From assembly GCA_963723495.1 (NCBI GenBank), contig CAVRQR010000009.1:310001-374000 (forward strand): DNA of 64,000 bases, written 5' to 3'. The DNA is from Gp6-AA40 sp963723495. GTDB lineage: Bacteria; Acidobacteriota; Vicinamibacteria; Vicinamibacterales; UBA2999. Within the stretch, counting starts at the first letter, position 1; every line of letters starts with the position of its first letter. Below, in pieces: positions 18,593 through 27,953 of the stretch. The notes beneath the pieces were generated by a model. The model searched no databases, was not told the origin of the DNA, and was given only the letters and a program-made list of their open reading frames with translations. Made by a program: the position numbers and the translations under genes.

Positions 18593-19704
18593 TCAGTTCG
18601 CTCGTGACAATCCCGTGAACGTAAATTTCTGGATCCGTCGGTTCTCCGGCTTGAGTGGCGTGACTTCCGTCACGTACAGGTTGCCCTTCGAGTCGGCGGC
18701 CATGTGATGCAGGGTGCCGAACTCCCCCGGCGCCGAGCCCCACTGTCCAAAGGAGTGGAGGAGCGACAGCATCCTGCGGTCGAAGACCATCACCTTGGCC
18801 TGGCTGCGATTGCCAACGTAGAGGAAGCGCTGCTGCGGGTCCGATGAGAACGCCGTGCTCGCCGCCGTTGTTCCGTTGCCACAGTCTGGCGCCTTGCACT
18901 CCCGGCCGATGAACACCTGGTTGACGTACTTTCCGTCGAGCGTGAAGACCTGCACGCGCTTGCCGCCGCGGTCTGACACGTACACCATCCCGTCATTCGA
19001 AACACGCGCAGCGTGGACCGGCTGGACGAACTGCGAGGCGCCGCGCGGGTCGGAGTCGGCCGGCGCGGGATTGGGCGGAGCATCGGTCGGGACGTTGCCG
19101 AACGCACCCCACATCCGTTTGAACATGCCGGTGTCGGCGTCGAACACGATCACGCGCCGATTGCCGTAGCCGTCGGCCACGATCAACTCGTTCGTCTTGG
19201 CGAACACGAATGCGTCCGCGGGCTGATTCAGGTTGTTGGTGTCGGCGTTGCCCTTGCTCTGGCCGGCGCGGCCGATCTGCAGGACGAACTTTCCCTGCCG
19301 TCGTGAACTTGAGGATCTGGTGGTCCTTGTCGCCGTTGCCACCGATCCAGACGAACCCTTTCGGATCGACGTAGACGCCATGCTCGGAGTTGGGCCACTC
19401 GTATCCCTGGCCCGGCCCGCCCCAGGCCTGGAGCACATTGCCTGCCGCATCGAATTCCAGAACCGGCGGCGCCGCCCGTCCCTTTTCCTCAGGGCTCAAC
19501 GTGCCGGGGCGCTGCAGCACCCACACGTGGTCCTGTGCATCGATCGAGACGCTTGCCACCTGGCCGAACTGCCAGTTGTTCGGGATCTTCGGCCACGAGG
19601 GGTCGACCTTGAACGTTGGCGTCTCAGCGCCCGGACCCACCTGGCGCGCTCACCACGGCGACGACGATCAACACAGCGGCGACCGACGGAATGATTCGCG
19701 TCAT
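18593..19704 (-). CDS. Secreted six-bladed NHL-type beta-propeller, frameshifted
   Basis: Start MTRIIPSVAAVLIVVVAVVS (ATG at 19704), then a frame change into TFKVDPSWPKIPNNWQFGQV and a second near 19300 into FVLQIGRAGQSKGNADTNNL. NHL blades are clear: DAQDHVWVLQRP, DPKGFVWIGGN, KTNELIVADGYGNRRV, NDGMVYVSDRGGKRVQVF, DSKGNLYVTEV. About 370 residues after repair. These proteins usually bind peptides or small ligands or act as lyases, but no catalytic motif is visible. It ends 5 bases from the matrixin gene, convergently. Confidence 0.7.
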
Positions 19705-19712
19705 GGGTGGCG

Positions 19713-19763
19713 ATTTTATCGCCACCAAGGCCACGAAGGCCGCGAAAGATCGCGAAGGTTGAC
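19713..19763. repeat. Class F degenerate repeat (GCCACGAAGG units)
   Basis: CCACCAAGG, CCACGAAGG, CCGCGAAAG and TCGCGAAGG units lie head to tail between the divergent genes and just before the zinc-ribbon gene. Confidence 0.5.
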
Positions 19764-19793
19764 AACATGTTCACGCCGAAACGAAGGGCAGAG

Positions 19794-20528
19794 ATGAGAC
19801 AATGCTTGCTCGTGGAGTGTCCGCGCTGCGGTGCCGCGACGCAGGAGGAGACATTCGACGGTCATCTGGGACGATCGGTGGCCATCGACATCTGTCATGC
19901 CTGTCAGTCGTTCTGGTTCGACACGCGTGAGAGCGTGGCGCTCACGCCGGGGTCGACGCTGGCGCTGTTTCGCCTCATCGGCGAGAGGCTGACACGCCCG
20001 GCGCACACCAACACCGACCTTGCGAAGTGCCCACGCTGCAAGAGCCGGCTCCGACGCACGCAGGACATGCAGCGCTCGACGCGATTCGAGTACCTGAATT
20101 GTCCGAATGGGCATGGACGTCTCATCAGCTTCTTCGACTTCCTGCGCGAAAAGGACTTCATCCGGCCGCTGACGCCGCAGCAGATCGCCGAGCTCCGGCA
20201 GAACGTGGGATCGGTGAATTGCGCCAACTGCGGCAGTCCGGTCGATCTCGCTCAGGGCGCGGCCTGCTCGCACTGCGGAACACCGCTGTCCATGCTCGAC
20301 ATGAAACAGGCCGAGAAGCTCGTCACGCAGCTGCAGAAGGCTGAAGACCGCGCGAACCAGCCGGTCGACCCCGCTCTGCCGATAGAGCTGCTGCGGGTAC
20401 GACGTGAAACCGAGCGTGCGTTCGCCGGTATTCCCGACGAACAGGTGTGGTTCCGGGACGTTGCGTCAACAGATCTCGTCGGTGCGGGACTCACCACGAT
20501 AGCGCGCTGGTTCAAGACGCGCTCGTAA
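19794..20528 (+). CDS. Zinc-ribbon protein (first gene of the SPFH operon)
   Basis: 244 residues from MRQCLLVECPRCG; an ATG at 19767 (MFTPKRRAEM) is the alternative. It has several Cys pairs: CPRCG with CHAC (about 8-45), CPRCKSRL with CPNGHGR, and CANCG with CSHCG. The fold is TFIIB-like zinc ribbon repeats linked by helices, with a C-terminal amphipathic region. It precedes an SPFH-HTH gene and another zinc-ribbon gene, so the three probably act together at the membrane. I know no biochemical function for this architecture. Confidence 0.7.
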   Translation: MRQCLLVECPRCGAATQEETFDGHLGRSVAIDICHACQSFWFDTRESVALTPGSTLALFRLIGERLTRPAHTNTDLAKCPRCKSRLRRTQDMQRSTRFEYLNCPNGHGRLISFFDFLREKDFIRPLTPQQIAELRQNVGSVNCANCGSPVDLAQGAACSHCGTPLSMLDMKQAEKLVTQLQKAEDRANQPVDPALPIELLRVRRETERAFAGIPDEQVWFRDVASTDLVGAGLTTIARWFKTRS

Positions 20529-20529
20529 T

Positions 20530-20596
20530 GCAAAATTCAGAATGCCGAATGCAGACAGTGTCTGAATTCTGAATTCAGCATTCTGAATTACGAACG
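20530..20596. repeat. Class B inverted repeat (ATTCTGAATTC units)
   Basis: Left arm ATTCAGAATGCCGAATGCAG and right arm of TTCTGAATT, CAGCATTCTGAA units fold into a long imperfect hairpin in the gap before the SPFH gene. Confidence 0.7.
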
Positions 20597-20615
20597 AAGG
20601 GAGCGATAGCGACCG

Positions 20616-21686
20616 ATGGGAATCATGGACTTCATCAAGGGCGAACTGCTCGAGATCATCGAGTGGACCGACGATTCGAGGGACACGCTCTCGTATCAGT
20701 TTCCCGATGAGGACAAGGCGATCAAGAACGGCGCCCAGCTGATCGTTCGCGAGTCGCAAGTCGCGCAGTTCGTCTACCTCGGTGAATTCGGCGACACGTT
20801 CAAGCCGGGAAAGCATTCGCTCACGACGGACAACATCCCGGTCCTGACGAAGCTCAAGTCCTGGCCTTTCGGTTTCAACTCACCGTTCAAGGCGGACGTC
20901 TACTTCGTCACCACACGTCTCTTCACGGGCAACAAGTGGGGCACCTCGAATCCCGTCATGCTCCGCGACAACGACTTCGGCATCGTCCGGCTGCGTGCGT
21001 TCGGGACGTACAACTTCAAGGTCGTCGAGCCCAAGACCTTCCTGAAAGAGGTGGCCGGGTCGGATCACAACTTCCGGCTCGACGAGTTCAGCGACACCAT
21101 GCGCTCCCGCATCGTGAGCATTTTCACCGACGCGATTGCGACGGCGAAGATTCCTGTGCTCGACGTCGCATCGCGCTACACGGAGCTTGGCGAGGCGTTG
21201 CTGCCGCTCATCAACCCGGCGATCACCACGAAGTACGGGATCGAAATCGGAAGCTTCATCGTCGAGAACGTCTCCGTTCCACCGGAAGTGGAGCAGGCGA
21301 TCGACAAGCGTTCGAGCATGGCCGCGGTGGGGAACCTGAACGACTTCGTGAAATATCAAATGGCCAAGGGCTTCGAGGTGCCGGGAGGTGGCGGCGCGGC
21401 GGGAACCGCGGCGGAACTGGCGATGGGCTTCGGCCTGGCGCAGCAGATGATGAAGGATGGCTTCATGAGCGGCCACGCCACGCCGACGGTCGCGGTGCCT
21501 GGCGGTCAACCGGCATCGCAGGCGCCCGGCCTGCCGGAGCTCCTGAGCCCGGCCGAAGCGGCACAGGCCCTCGGTGTCGCCGAGGCGGACGTGATGATGG
21601 TGCTCGAGTCCGGTGAGCTCAAGGGTCGCAAGATCGGCGCGACCTGGCGCATTCCGCGCGCAGCGCTCACGAGCTACATGTCGTGA
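20616..21686 (+). CDS. SPFH (stomatin/prohibitin-like, YdjI-type) protein with C-terminal HTH
   Basis: 356 residues. An N-terminal SPFH/virion-core-like region (about 1-240) begins MGIMDFIKGELLEIIEWTDD and contains DTLSYQFPDEDKAIKNGAQL, the YdjI-like opening. A Gly-rich and helical linker follows (GGGGAAGTAAELAMGFGLAQ). The last 50 residues are an excisionase-type MerR-like HTH (LLSPAEAAQALGVAEADVMM ... KIGATWRIPRAALTSYM). YdjI-type proteins bind membranes in envelope-stress systems. The HTH fusion and zinc-ribbon neighbours suggest a membrane-docked assembly, an inference. Confidence 0.85.
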   Translation: MGIMDFIKGELLEIIEWTDDSRDTLSYQFPDEDKAIKNGAQLIVRESQVAQFVYLGEFGDTFKPGKHSLTTDNIPVLTKLKSWPFGFNSPFKADVYFVTTRLFTGNKWGTSNPVMLRDNDFGIVRLRAFGTYNFKVVEPKTFLKEVAGSDHNFRLDEFSDTMRSRIVSIFTDAIATAKIPVLDVASRYTELGEALLPLINPAITTKYGIEIGSFIVENVSVPPEVEQAIDKRSSMAAVGNLNDFVKYQMAKGFEVPGGGGAAGTAAELAMGFGLAQQMMKDGFMSGHATPTVAVPGGQPASQAPGLPELLSPAEAAQALGVAEADVMMVLESGELKGRKIGATWRIPRAALTSYMS

Positions 21687-21690
21687 TCTC

Positions 21691-21818
21691 TGTAATTCAG
21701 AAATGCAGAATGCAGATTTCAGAAGGACCTCTCGCGCAGAATTCAGACCACGCCCTCGCTTCATGACGCCGTAGGCTTTCTGCATTCTGCATTCTGAATT
21801 CTGAATTCTGAATTACAG
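21691..21818. repeat. Class B inverted repeat (TTCTGAA / TTCTGCA units)
   Basis: Left arm TAATTCAGAAATGCAGAATG and right arm of TTCTGCATTCTGCATTC plus three GAATTCT units can pair over most of their length. The right arm ends 4 bases before the ATG at 21819, leaving no room for a Shine-Dalgarno sequence. Confidence 0.75.
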
Positions 21819-22916
21819 ATGGTCGCGCAGATTACAGCCCTCGAAAAACATGAGTGCCCCGCGTGTGGTGCTCAGGCGGAGTGGAATCCGGCCACGCAGA
21901 AGCTGATCTGCCCGTTCTGCGGCACCGAGTCGCCGTATCAGATCGATCGTGAGCACGGGAAGGTCGTCGAGCTCGATCTGGTGAAGGCGCTGCGCGAGCT
22001 TCCCGAAGAAGAGCGAGGGTGGCAGACCGCGCGACGCAGCGTTCAGTGTCAGTCGTGTCGCGCGGTCATGGTCTTCGATCCCGCTCGCGTGGGGCAGAAC
22101 TGCGAGTTCTGCGGATCGCCCGCGCTGGTGGATTACCAGGAAATCCGATCGCCGATCCGCCCTCAGGGTGTGCTGCCGTTTCGAATCGATGCCAGCCGCG
22201 TTCGCGACGACATCCGTCGATGGTGGAGGAGCAGGTGGTTTGCGCCAGGGAAGCTGGCGATCTCGTCCCTCGTCGACACGATCAAGAGCCTTTACATCCC
22301 GTACTGGACGTTCGACGCGAAGGTCCATTGTCCATGGACCGCCGAAGCCGGCTACTACTACTACGTCAACGTTCCGGGCATCGATGCGAAGGGCCGGCCA
22401 GTCATGCGGAGGGAGCGCCGGACGCGGTGGGAACCAGCCTCAGGCGTGGTCGACACGTTTTTCGACGATGAAGCCGTGCCCGGGACGCAGGGGCTGCCGC
22501 TCGACCTGCTGCGCAAGGTCGAGCCGTTTCCCACGCACGAAGTCGTGTCGTACGACACGGCTTTTCTCTCCGGGCATGTGGTCGAGCACTACCAGGTCGT
22601 GCTGCTCGATGCCGCACAGCGTTCGCTCGAGCAGATGCAAGCCAAGCTGTTCGTGCTCTGCGCGCGACAGATTCCCGGCGACACGCATCGCAACCTGCAA
22701 ATCTTCCCGGAGTTCTCGGGCCGGACTTTCAAGCACGTCCTCGTGCCGGTGTGGCTCCTGAAGTACGACTTCGGCTCGAAGCCCTATCAGGTGATCGTCA
22801 ACGGGTACACCGGTGCGATCGCGGGCAAGCATCCCTTCAGCTTCTGGAAGATCGCGTTGCTCATCCTCCTGGCTGTGCTGGTTGCGATCGTACTGATTGC
22901 CCTCGACCAGCAGTAG
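21819..22916 (+). CDS. Zinc-ribbon protein with C-terminal membrane anchor
   Basis: 365 residues. Two zinc ribbons: CPACG ... CPFCG (about 13-36) and CQSCR ... CEFCG (about 76-102). A large middle domain (FRIDASRVRDDIRRWWRSRW, LYIPYWTFDAKV) follows, and one C-terminal helix (IALLILLAVLVAIVLIALD) anchors it, so the ribbons face the cytoplasm. This order is typical of proteins paired with SPFH/YdjI partners. It is the third gene of the operon from 19794 and starts without an SD, directly after a class B repeat, so coupling or leaderless-like initiation is possible. Confidence 0.75.
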   Translation: MVAQITALEKHECPACGAQAEWNPATQKLICPFCGTESPYQIDREHGKVVELDLVKALRELPEEERGWQTARRSVQCQSCRAVMVFDPARVGQNCEFCGSPALVDYQEIRSPIRPQGVLPFRIDASRVRDDIRRWWRSRWFAPGKLAISSLVDTIKSLYIPYWTFDAKVHCPWTAEAGYYYYVNVPGIDAKGRPVMRRERRTRWEPASGVVDTFFDDEAVPGTQGLPLDLLRKVEPFPTHEVVSYDTAFLSGHVVEHYQVVLLDAAQRSLEQMQAKLFVLCARQIPGDTHRNLQIFPEFSGRTFKHVLVPVWLLKYDFGSKPYQVIVNGYTGAIAGKHPFSFWKIALLILLAVLVAIVLIALDQQ

Positions 22917-22971
22917 CCCGGCGTAGAATTCGCGCCGTGGTATGTTCGCCTTCGCGGCGGGAGGGTTCCGA

Positions 22972-23805
22972 ATGAGGAAGCTGATTCATACCGTAACTGT
23001 GCTGGCCATCGTCATCGCGTTGTCATCATCGCTGTCGGCACAGTGGCCGACATATCCCACCAGGGGCGTTCCACGGACAGCTGACGGAGCGGTAAACCTG
23101 AGCGCGCCGGCGCCGCGTACCGCGGACGGCAAACCCGATCTGTCGGGTAACTGGGTGAGGTTTCCGAATCCAGGCGGGCGTGGCGCACCGCCTCCGCCGC
23201 CGCCTCCGGGCACGCCGCCCGTGGCGACGTTCGGCGAGGTTGGCACCGGATTCCCCGATGGGTTGCCCTTCACGCCATGGGCCGCGGAGCTGAAGAAGCA
23301 GCGGATGGCCGTCCAGCAGAAAGACAATCCCGATGCGCTTTGTCTGCCAATGGGCTTCATGCAGTTCCACACGCATGGCCAGCCCAGAAAGGTGATTCAG
23401 ACTCCAGAGATGATCGTGATCATCTACGAGGCCAACTACGGCCTGCGTTACATCTTCACGGACGGCCGGTCGCTGCCTCCGCAGGGCGATCCGCAGCCCT
23501 GGTGGTACGGCTACTCGGTCGGAAAGTGGGAGGGCGATACGCTGGTGGTGGAGACGAACAACCTTCGCGGCGATGGCTGGCTGGACGTGCGCGGAAGTCC
23601 GTACACCGAGCAGGCGAAGATTACCGAGCGCTTCCATCGCCCGAGCTTCGGTAAGCTGGAGATCGACATCACCGTCGAGGACCCGATGGCGTATACGAAG
23701 CCGTTCACGGTGAGGGTGAATCAGCAGATCTCGGTTGACGAAGAGCTGATCGAGTTCATCTGCAACGAGAACCAGCAGTTCCGGAAGCTGATAAAAATTG
23801 ATTGA
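22972..23805 (+). CDS. Secreted DGKPDLSG family protein (paralog of 15877)
   Basis: 277 residues from MRKLIHTVTVLAIVIALS, with GGGAGGG SD and a signal peptide ending LSAQW. Conserved blocks include RTADGKPDLSGNWVRF, a proline run (GAPPPPPPPGTPP), DNPDALCLPMGFMQFHTHG, RKVIQTPEMIVIIYEA and WWYGYSVGKWEGDTLVVET. The stop overlaps the next gene's TTG start by 8 bases. Function unknown; the invariant Cys and Trp residues suggest a stable extracytoplasmic fold. Confidence 0.75.
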   Translation: MRKLIHTVTVLAIVIALSSSLSAQWPTYPTRGVPRTADGAVNLSAPAPRTADGKPDLSGNWVRFPNPGGRGAPPPPPPPGTPPVATFGEVGTGFPDGLPFTPWAAELKKQRMAVQQKDNPDALCLPMGFMQFHTHGQPRKVIQTPEMIVIIYEANYGLRYIFTDGRSLPPQGDPQPWWYGYSVGKWEGDTLVVETNNLRGDGWLDVRGSPYTEQAKITERFHRPSFGKLEIDITVEDPMAYTKPFTVRVNQQISVDEELIEFICNENQQFRKLIKID

Positions 23806-25385
23806 GAAGGAACAGACCGAGCTACTGGCGCGCCTGCGCGAGACGATCGAGCTGCTCGAATCGATTGCGGCCGACCGTACGGTTCTGTCTGGCGTGCCTG
23901 ACGATGAGCGTAAGCGGCTGCTCCAGGCGGTTGCCAACGTCTACAGCCCCGACCGTGTCGAACGGCGTCGGATGTCGAAGGTCGTCGCGCGTGAACGCAA
24001 GGCCGCCCGCATCCAGAGCGACCAGGGCGTCCTGCACGACACCGGCATCCGTGCGCTCCGTCGCAAGCCGGTCTTCCACACACCGAATGTGTTCCCGACA
24101 GTGTCGGTGGCCGATGGCTTCGAACCACAGGACGTACACGAAGATCGTGAACGAACTGAGAGCCCGAGGGCCGAGAGTCGAAAGCCGAGAGCCCCAGCAT
24201 TGCTACGTCTGCAAGCAGAAATACTCGACGATACACGCCTTCTACGATCAGCTGTGTCCGACCTGCGCAGAGTTGAATTTCACCAAGCGCACCGAGCGCG
24301 CCGACCTCCGTGGCCGGGTGGCTCTGCTGACCGGAGGTCGCGTCAAGATTGGCTACCAGGCGGGGCTCAAGCTCCTTCGCTCGGGCGCTCGCCTCATCGT
24401 CACGACGCGCTTTCCGCGCGACGCGGCGAAGCGGTACGCGAGCGAACCTGACTTCGGCGAGTGGGGGCATCGGCTCGAGATCTTCGGGCTCGACCTGCGT
24501 CATACGCCGAGCGTTGAAGCGTTCTGTAAGGAGCTGCTGGACAGCCGGGATCGCCTGGACTTCATCATCAACAACGCGTGCCAGACGGTGCGGCGGCCGC
24601 CGGATTTCTATGTCCACATGATGGCGAGCGAAACGGCCGCGCTCAACGACATGCCGGAGCATGTGCGCAGGCTGGTTGGAAATTACGAAGGACTGCGCGG
24701 GTATCACTTGCTCGCCGGCCCCGCCGAAGCTCGCCAAAGGCGAGCGGAGGCGGACCCGGCCTCCAGGACGGCGTACGGCATCACGCACGCGGCGGCATTG
24801 TCACAGGTCGCGCTGCTTCCCGAGGAGCTCACGGCGCAGAAAGATCTGTTTCCGGAAGGGCAGCTCGATCAGGACCTGCAGCAGGTGGACTTGCGTGGAC
24901 GCAACTCGTGGCGCCTGCTGCTGGCAGAGGTGTCGACGGTCGAACTGCTCGAAGTACAGCTCGTCAACGCTGTCGCACCGTTCGTGTTCAACGCACGACT
25001 CAAGCAGCTGATGCTCCGCGCCCCCGAGCGCGACAAGCACATCGTCAACGTCTCCGCAGTCGAGGGGCAGTTTTATCGGAACTTCAAGACCACGCGCCAC
25101 CCGCACACGAATATGGCGAAGGCGGCGCTGAACATGATGACGCGGACGGCCGCCGCCGACTACCACCATGACGGCATTCACATGAACAGTGTGGACACCG
25201 GCTGGGTGACCGACGAGGATCCGGTCGAGATCGCGTCACGAAAAAGGGAAGAGCAGCGATTTCATCCGCCGCTCGACCTCGTCGACGGCGCTGCGCGAAT
25301 CGTCGACCCCATCATCAGCGGTTTCAATACCGGCACGCACATGTGGGGACAGTTCCTGAAGGACTACAGGCCCGTCGACTGGTGA
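23798..25385 (+). CDS. SDR-family oxidoreductase with N-terminal zinc-finger module, frameshifted
   Basis: The N-terminus starts at TTG (MIEKEQTELLARLRETIELL), overlapping the previous stop, and runs to VSVADGFEPQ near 24130. The rest lies in another frame: CYVCKQKYSTIHAFYDQLCP (two CxxC pairs), the nucleotide loop LLTGGRVKIGYQAGL, NNACQTVRR and a MAKAALNMMTR stretch. About 529 residues in all. The frame change coincides with a class D repeat (24146-24195), and a palindrome (24722-24752) adds GPAEARQRRAEADPA in frame. The classic SDR YxxxK is not obvious (NMAKAAL), so catalysis is uncertain. Substrate unknown. Confidence 0.65.
24146..24195. repeat. Class D repeat (CCGAGAGC units) inside the SDR gene
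   Basis: CTGAGAGCC, CGAGGGCC, GAGAGTC, GAAAGCC and GAGAGCC units follow each other where the SDR gene changes frame. The same class occurs between genes at 48361. Confidence 0.6.
24722..24752. repeat. Palindromic insertion in the SDR coding sequence
   Basis: GCTCGCC (24729-24735) and GGCGAGC (24739-24745) with an AAA loop, flanked by CGCCGAA and GGAGGCG. It is read in frame as GPAEARQRRAEAD, a composition unlike the rest of the protein. Confidence 0.6.
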
Positions 25386-25530
25386 CATCGGTCATGGCGC
25401 GGCTCGCCGTTCTGTTCTTTCTGTCCGGGACCGCTCGCTTCCGCGAAATATCGCGACGCTGGATTTGTCCGGCCTGCGCGGCGATGTGTCCCGCATACTG
25501 CCTGATGCCAACCAGTGAAATACTAGAGGG

Positions 25531-26628
25531 ATGGAAACAATCAACTTCACTCGCGGGGTGCCCGCCAACGAATCGTTCCCGACCGCTGAATTGATTGACG
25601 CCTCGACGGCTGTCTTCAAGTCGCACGGGAGCCAGATGCTTCAATACGGACCGTCGCGCGGCTTCGAACCACTGCGTCAGTGGCTCGCCGAGTGGCAGCA
25701 CGTCGACGTCGACCGTGTGATCACCGCCAACGGCTCGCTGCAGCTGATCGAGTTTCTCTGCCTGCACACGATCAAGCCGGGAGACCTCGTGTTCACCGAG
25801 TCACCCAGCTACGACCGCACGCTCGGTCTGCTACGTCGTCATGGCGCACGGGTCGTCGGCATTCAGATGGAGCCGGATGGTCCGAACATCGATGCGCTCG
25901 AGAGCGCATTGAAGAAGGCCGTGCCGAAGTTCTTTTACCTGATTCCTGACTTCCAGAATCCGGCCGGAGCGACCTGCTCGGGCGGCAAGCGCCGTCAGAT
26001 CGTGGAGCTCGCGCAGAAGTACGGTGTGCTGCTGGTCGAAGATGCGCCCTATCGGATGCTCCGCTACCGTGGGAAAGAAGAGCCGACGCTCTTCGAGATG
26101 GCGCCCGATCGCACGCTGCACATGAGCTCGTTCACGAAGCTCATTGCACCGGGCGTTCGCACCGGTTTCATGCTTGGTGACGCGGCGATTCTCGGCAAGC
26201 TGGCGAAGGTGGCCGAGGACACGTATATCTCGCCCGGATACGTCGCCCAGGCGATCACGTACGAGTGGTGCCGGCGCGGGCTGCTCCCGCCGCAGATCGA
26301 GCGTCTCAAAAAGCTGTACGCTCCGCGTCTCGATGCGTGCCTGGGCGGCATCGAGAAGTACATGCCGGATGCGAAGGCAACCAAGCCCGATGGCGGGTTC
26401 TTCATTTCGTTGACGCTTCCGGAGGGTGTCAGCACCACGGCTGTTCGGGCACAGGCAGCCGGCAAGGGACTGAATCTGGCCGACGGCCTTGCGTTCTTCC
26501 CGGAAGGTGGTGGCGAGCGCTTCGTTCGGCTGCCGTTCTGCGCGCTGTCGCCAGCGGAGATCGACGACGGTGTACGCCGGCTCGCGGAGTCGGTCAAAGA
26601 GACACAGTCAGCTCCGGCCGGTCGCTGA
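25531..26628 (+). CDS. PLP-dependent aminotransferase (class I/II, 2-aminoadipate/MocR-like fold)
   Basis: 365 residues, complete. PLP Schiff-base Lys203 is in SSFTKLIAPGVRTG; Asp171 (LLVEDAPYR) contacts the pyridine nitrogen, and the NPAG block (FQNPAGATCS) is typical of LysN/2-aminoadipate aminotransferases. The N-terminal wHTH of MocR regulators is absent, so this is an enzyme. It starts METINFTRGVPANESFP with GAGG just upstream. The substrate is not predictable from sequence alone; an aromatic or branched amino acid is possible. Confidence 0.88.
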   Translation: METINFTRGVPANESFPTAELIDASTAVFKSHGSQMLQYGPSRGFEPLRQWLAEWQHVDVDRVITANGSLQLIEFLCLHTIKPGDLVFTESPSYDRTLGLLRRHGARVVGIQMEPDGPNIDALESALKKAVPKFFYLIPDFQNPAGATCSGGKRRQIVELAQKYGVLLVEDAPYRMLRYRGKEEPTLFEMAPDRTLHMSSFTKLIAPGVRTGFMLGDAAILGKLAKVAEDTYISPGYVAQAITYEWCRRGLLPPQIERLKKLYAPRLDACLGGIEKYMPDAKATKPDGGFFISLTLPEGVSTTAVRAQAAGKGLNLADGLAFFPEGGGERFVRLPFCALSPAEIDDGVRRLAESVKETQSAPAGR

Positions 26629-26650
26629 GCGTTTCCGCTTCGCGACCGTT

Positions 26651-26716
26651 AACTCCCAAATGCCAACTCCCCATTCCCAAGTGGTGGTTGGGAGTGGAAG
26701 TTGGGGACTGTGAGTT
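26651..26716. repeat. Class A inverted repeat (AACTCCC / GGGAGTT units)
   Basis: Left arm AACTCCCAAATGCCAACTCC and right arm TTGGGAGTGGAAGTTGGGGA pair around a short GTGGTGG loop. It lies 21 bases before the ATG at 26738. Confidence 0.7.
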
Positions 26717-26737
26717 CTGATCCAGAGGGACTCTCTC

Positions 26738-27919
26738 ATGAGACATCATGTCGCCCTTGTCGCGGTCGTGTTCGCCCTGACGCTGGTTACGCTCTCGGGT
26801 CAGACAGGAACTCCCGCGCCGGCGATGTCGCCGCGTGCGCTGCCCGCAGGCCCGCTGACGATCGATACGGCCGAACAAGGCCAGGTCAAGGTGCGAGTGC
26901 TGAAGGGTCTCTCGCATCCGTGGAGCCTGGCCTTCATGCCCGATGGCAACGCGCTCGTGACTGAGCGACCGGGTCGACTGCGTATCGTTCGAGACTTCGT
27001 GCTCGATCCGCAGCCGATCTCCGGTATTCCGCCGGTCTACACGCAGAGCCTGGGCGGGCTGATGGACATCGCGTTGCATCCCCGCTTCGCCGAGACGCGT
27101 CTCGTGTATTTGAGTTTCACGAAGCCAATGGGCGAGCGCGGTCATACGTCGGCGCTCCTTCGCGGCCGTCTCGAAGGGATGGCCCTCGTCGACGTGAAGG
27201 AGCTGTTCGTCGCCGATGCCGTCGGCAAAGGGCCGGCGGCAGGCAACGGGATGACATTCGGACCCGATGGACTGCTGTACATGGCGGTCGGCGGCGCCAA
27301 TGACGAGATCGCACAGAATCTGGACAGCCACTTCGGGAAGATCATCCGGCTTCGCGACGACGGCAGCGTGCCTCCTGACAATCCGTTCGTCGGCAAGCCG
27401 AATCACAAGCCCGAGATCTTCTCGTATGGCCATCGCAACATGCTGGGCCTCACCGTCCATCCCGAGACGAAAGAGGTCTGGGAGAACGAGAACGGACCGC
27501 TCGGTGGCGATGAGGTCAATATCCTCAAAAAGGGAGCCAATTACGGCTGGCCGCTCGTGAGCTATGGAAGGCAGTACAGCGGCGCGCGCGTCTCGGGCGA
27601 AGTGACCCGCGCAGGACTCGAGGATCCAGTCCTCATCTGGAATCCATCGATCGCGATCTCGGGAATGACCTTCTACACCGGCGATCGCTTCCCCAAGTGG
27701 AAGAACAATCTCTTCATCGGTGGGCTGCAGTTCGGTCGGATTCCGGGCACCGGCCAGATGCATAGGATCGTCTTCAACGAGAACTGGGAAGAGCTGCGAC
27801 GCGAAGCGTTCTTCATCGACCTGCGGCAGCGGATTCGCAACGTCCGCCAGGGGCCCGATGGTCTGCTGTACGTCCTCACCGACGAGGATGATGGTGCGAT
27901 TCTCCGCATCGAACCCTGA
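26738..27919 (+). CDS. PQQ-dependent sugar (aldose) dehydrogenase, secreted
   Basis: 393 residues with a signal peptide (about 1-24). The soluble glucose-dehydrogenase / YliI six-bladed fold is marked by LSHPWSLAFMPDGNALVTER, GGLMDIALHPRF, GNGMTFGPDGLLYMAVGG, YGHRNMLGLTVHP, ENGPLGGDEVNIL and GANYGWPLVSYG. It would oxidise sugars in the periplasm using PQQ and pass electrons to an acceptor. It has its own SD (AGAGGGA). Other quinoproteins lie at 32304, 40388 and 45720, suggesting the cell supplies PQQ; no pqq genes are present here. Confidence 0.88.
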   Translation: MRHHVALVAVVFALTLVTLSGQTGTPAPAMSPRALPAGPLTIDTAEQGQVKVRVLKGLSHPWSLAFMPDGNALVTERPGRLRIVRDFVLDPQPISGIPPVYTQSLGGLMDIALHPRFAETRLVYLSFTKPMGERGHTSALLRGRLEGMALVDVKELFVADAVGKGPAAGNGMTFGPDGLLYMAVGGANDEIAQNLDSHFGKIIRLRDDGSVPPDNPFVGKPNHKPEIFSYGHRNMLGLTVHPETKEVWENENGPLGGDEVNILKKGANYGWPLVSYGRQYSGARVSGEVTRAGLEDPVLIWNPSIAISGMTFYTGDRFPKWKNNLFIGGLQFGRIPGTGQMHRIVFNENWEELRREAFFIDLRQRIRNVRQGPDGLLYVLTDEDDGAILRIEP

Positions 27920-27953
27920 CCACTTGTGAGGTCCACGTCACCGTCTGCGCCGG

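Noticed and set aside
26594..27763. Long minus-strand reading frame opposite the PQQ sugar dehydrogenase
   Set aside because: It mirrors a clear enzyme on the other strand, is Arg/His rich and has no recognisable domain; GC-rich codon use leaves the antisense frame open.
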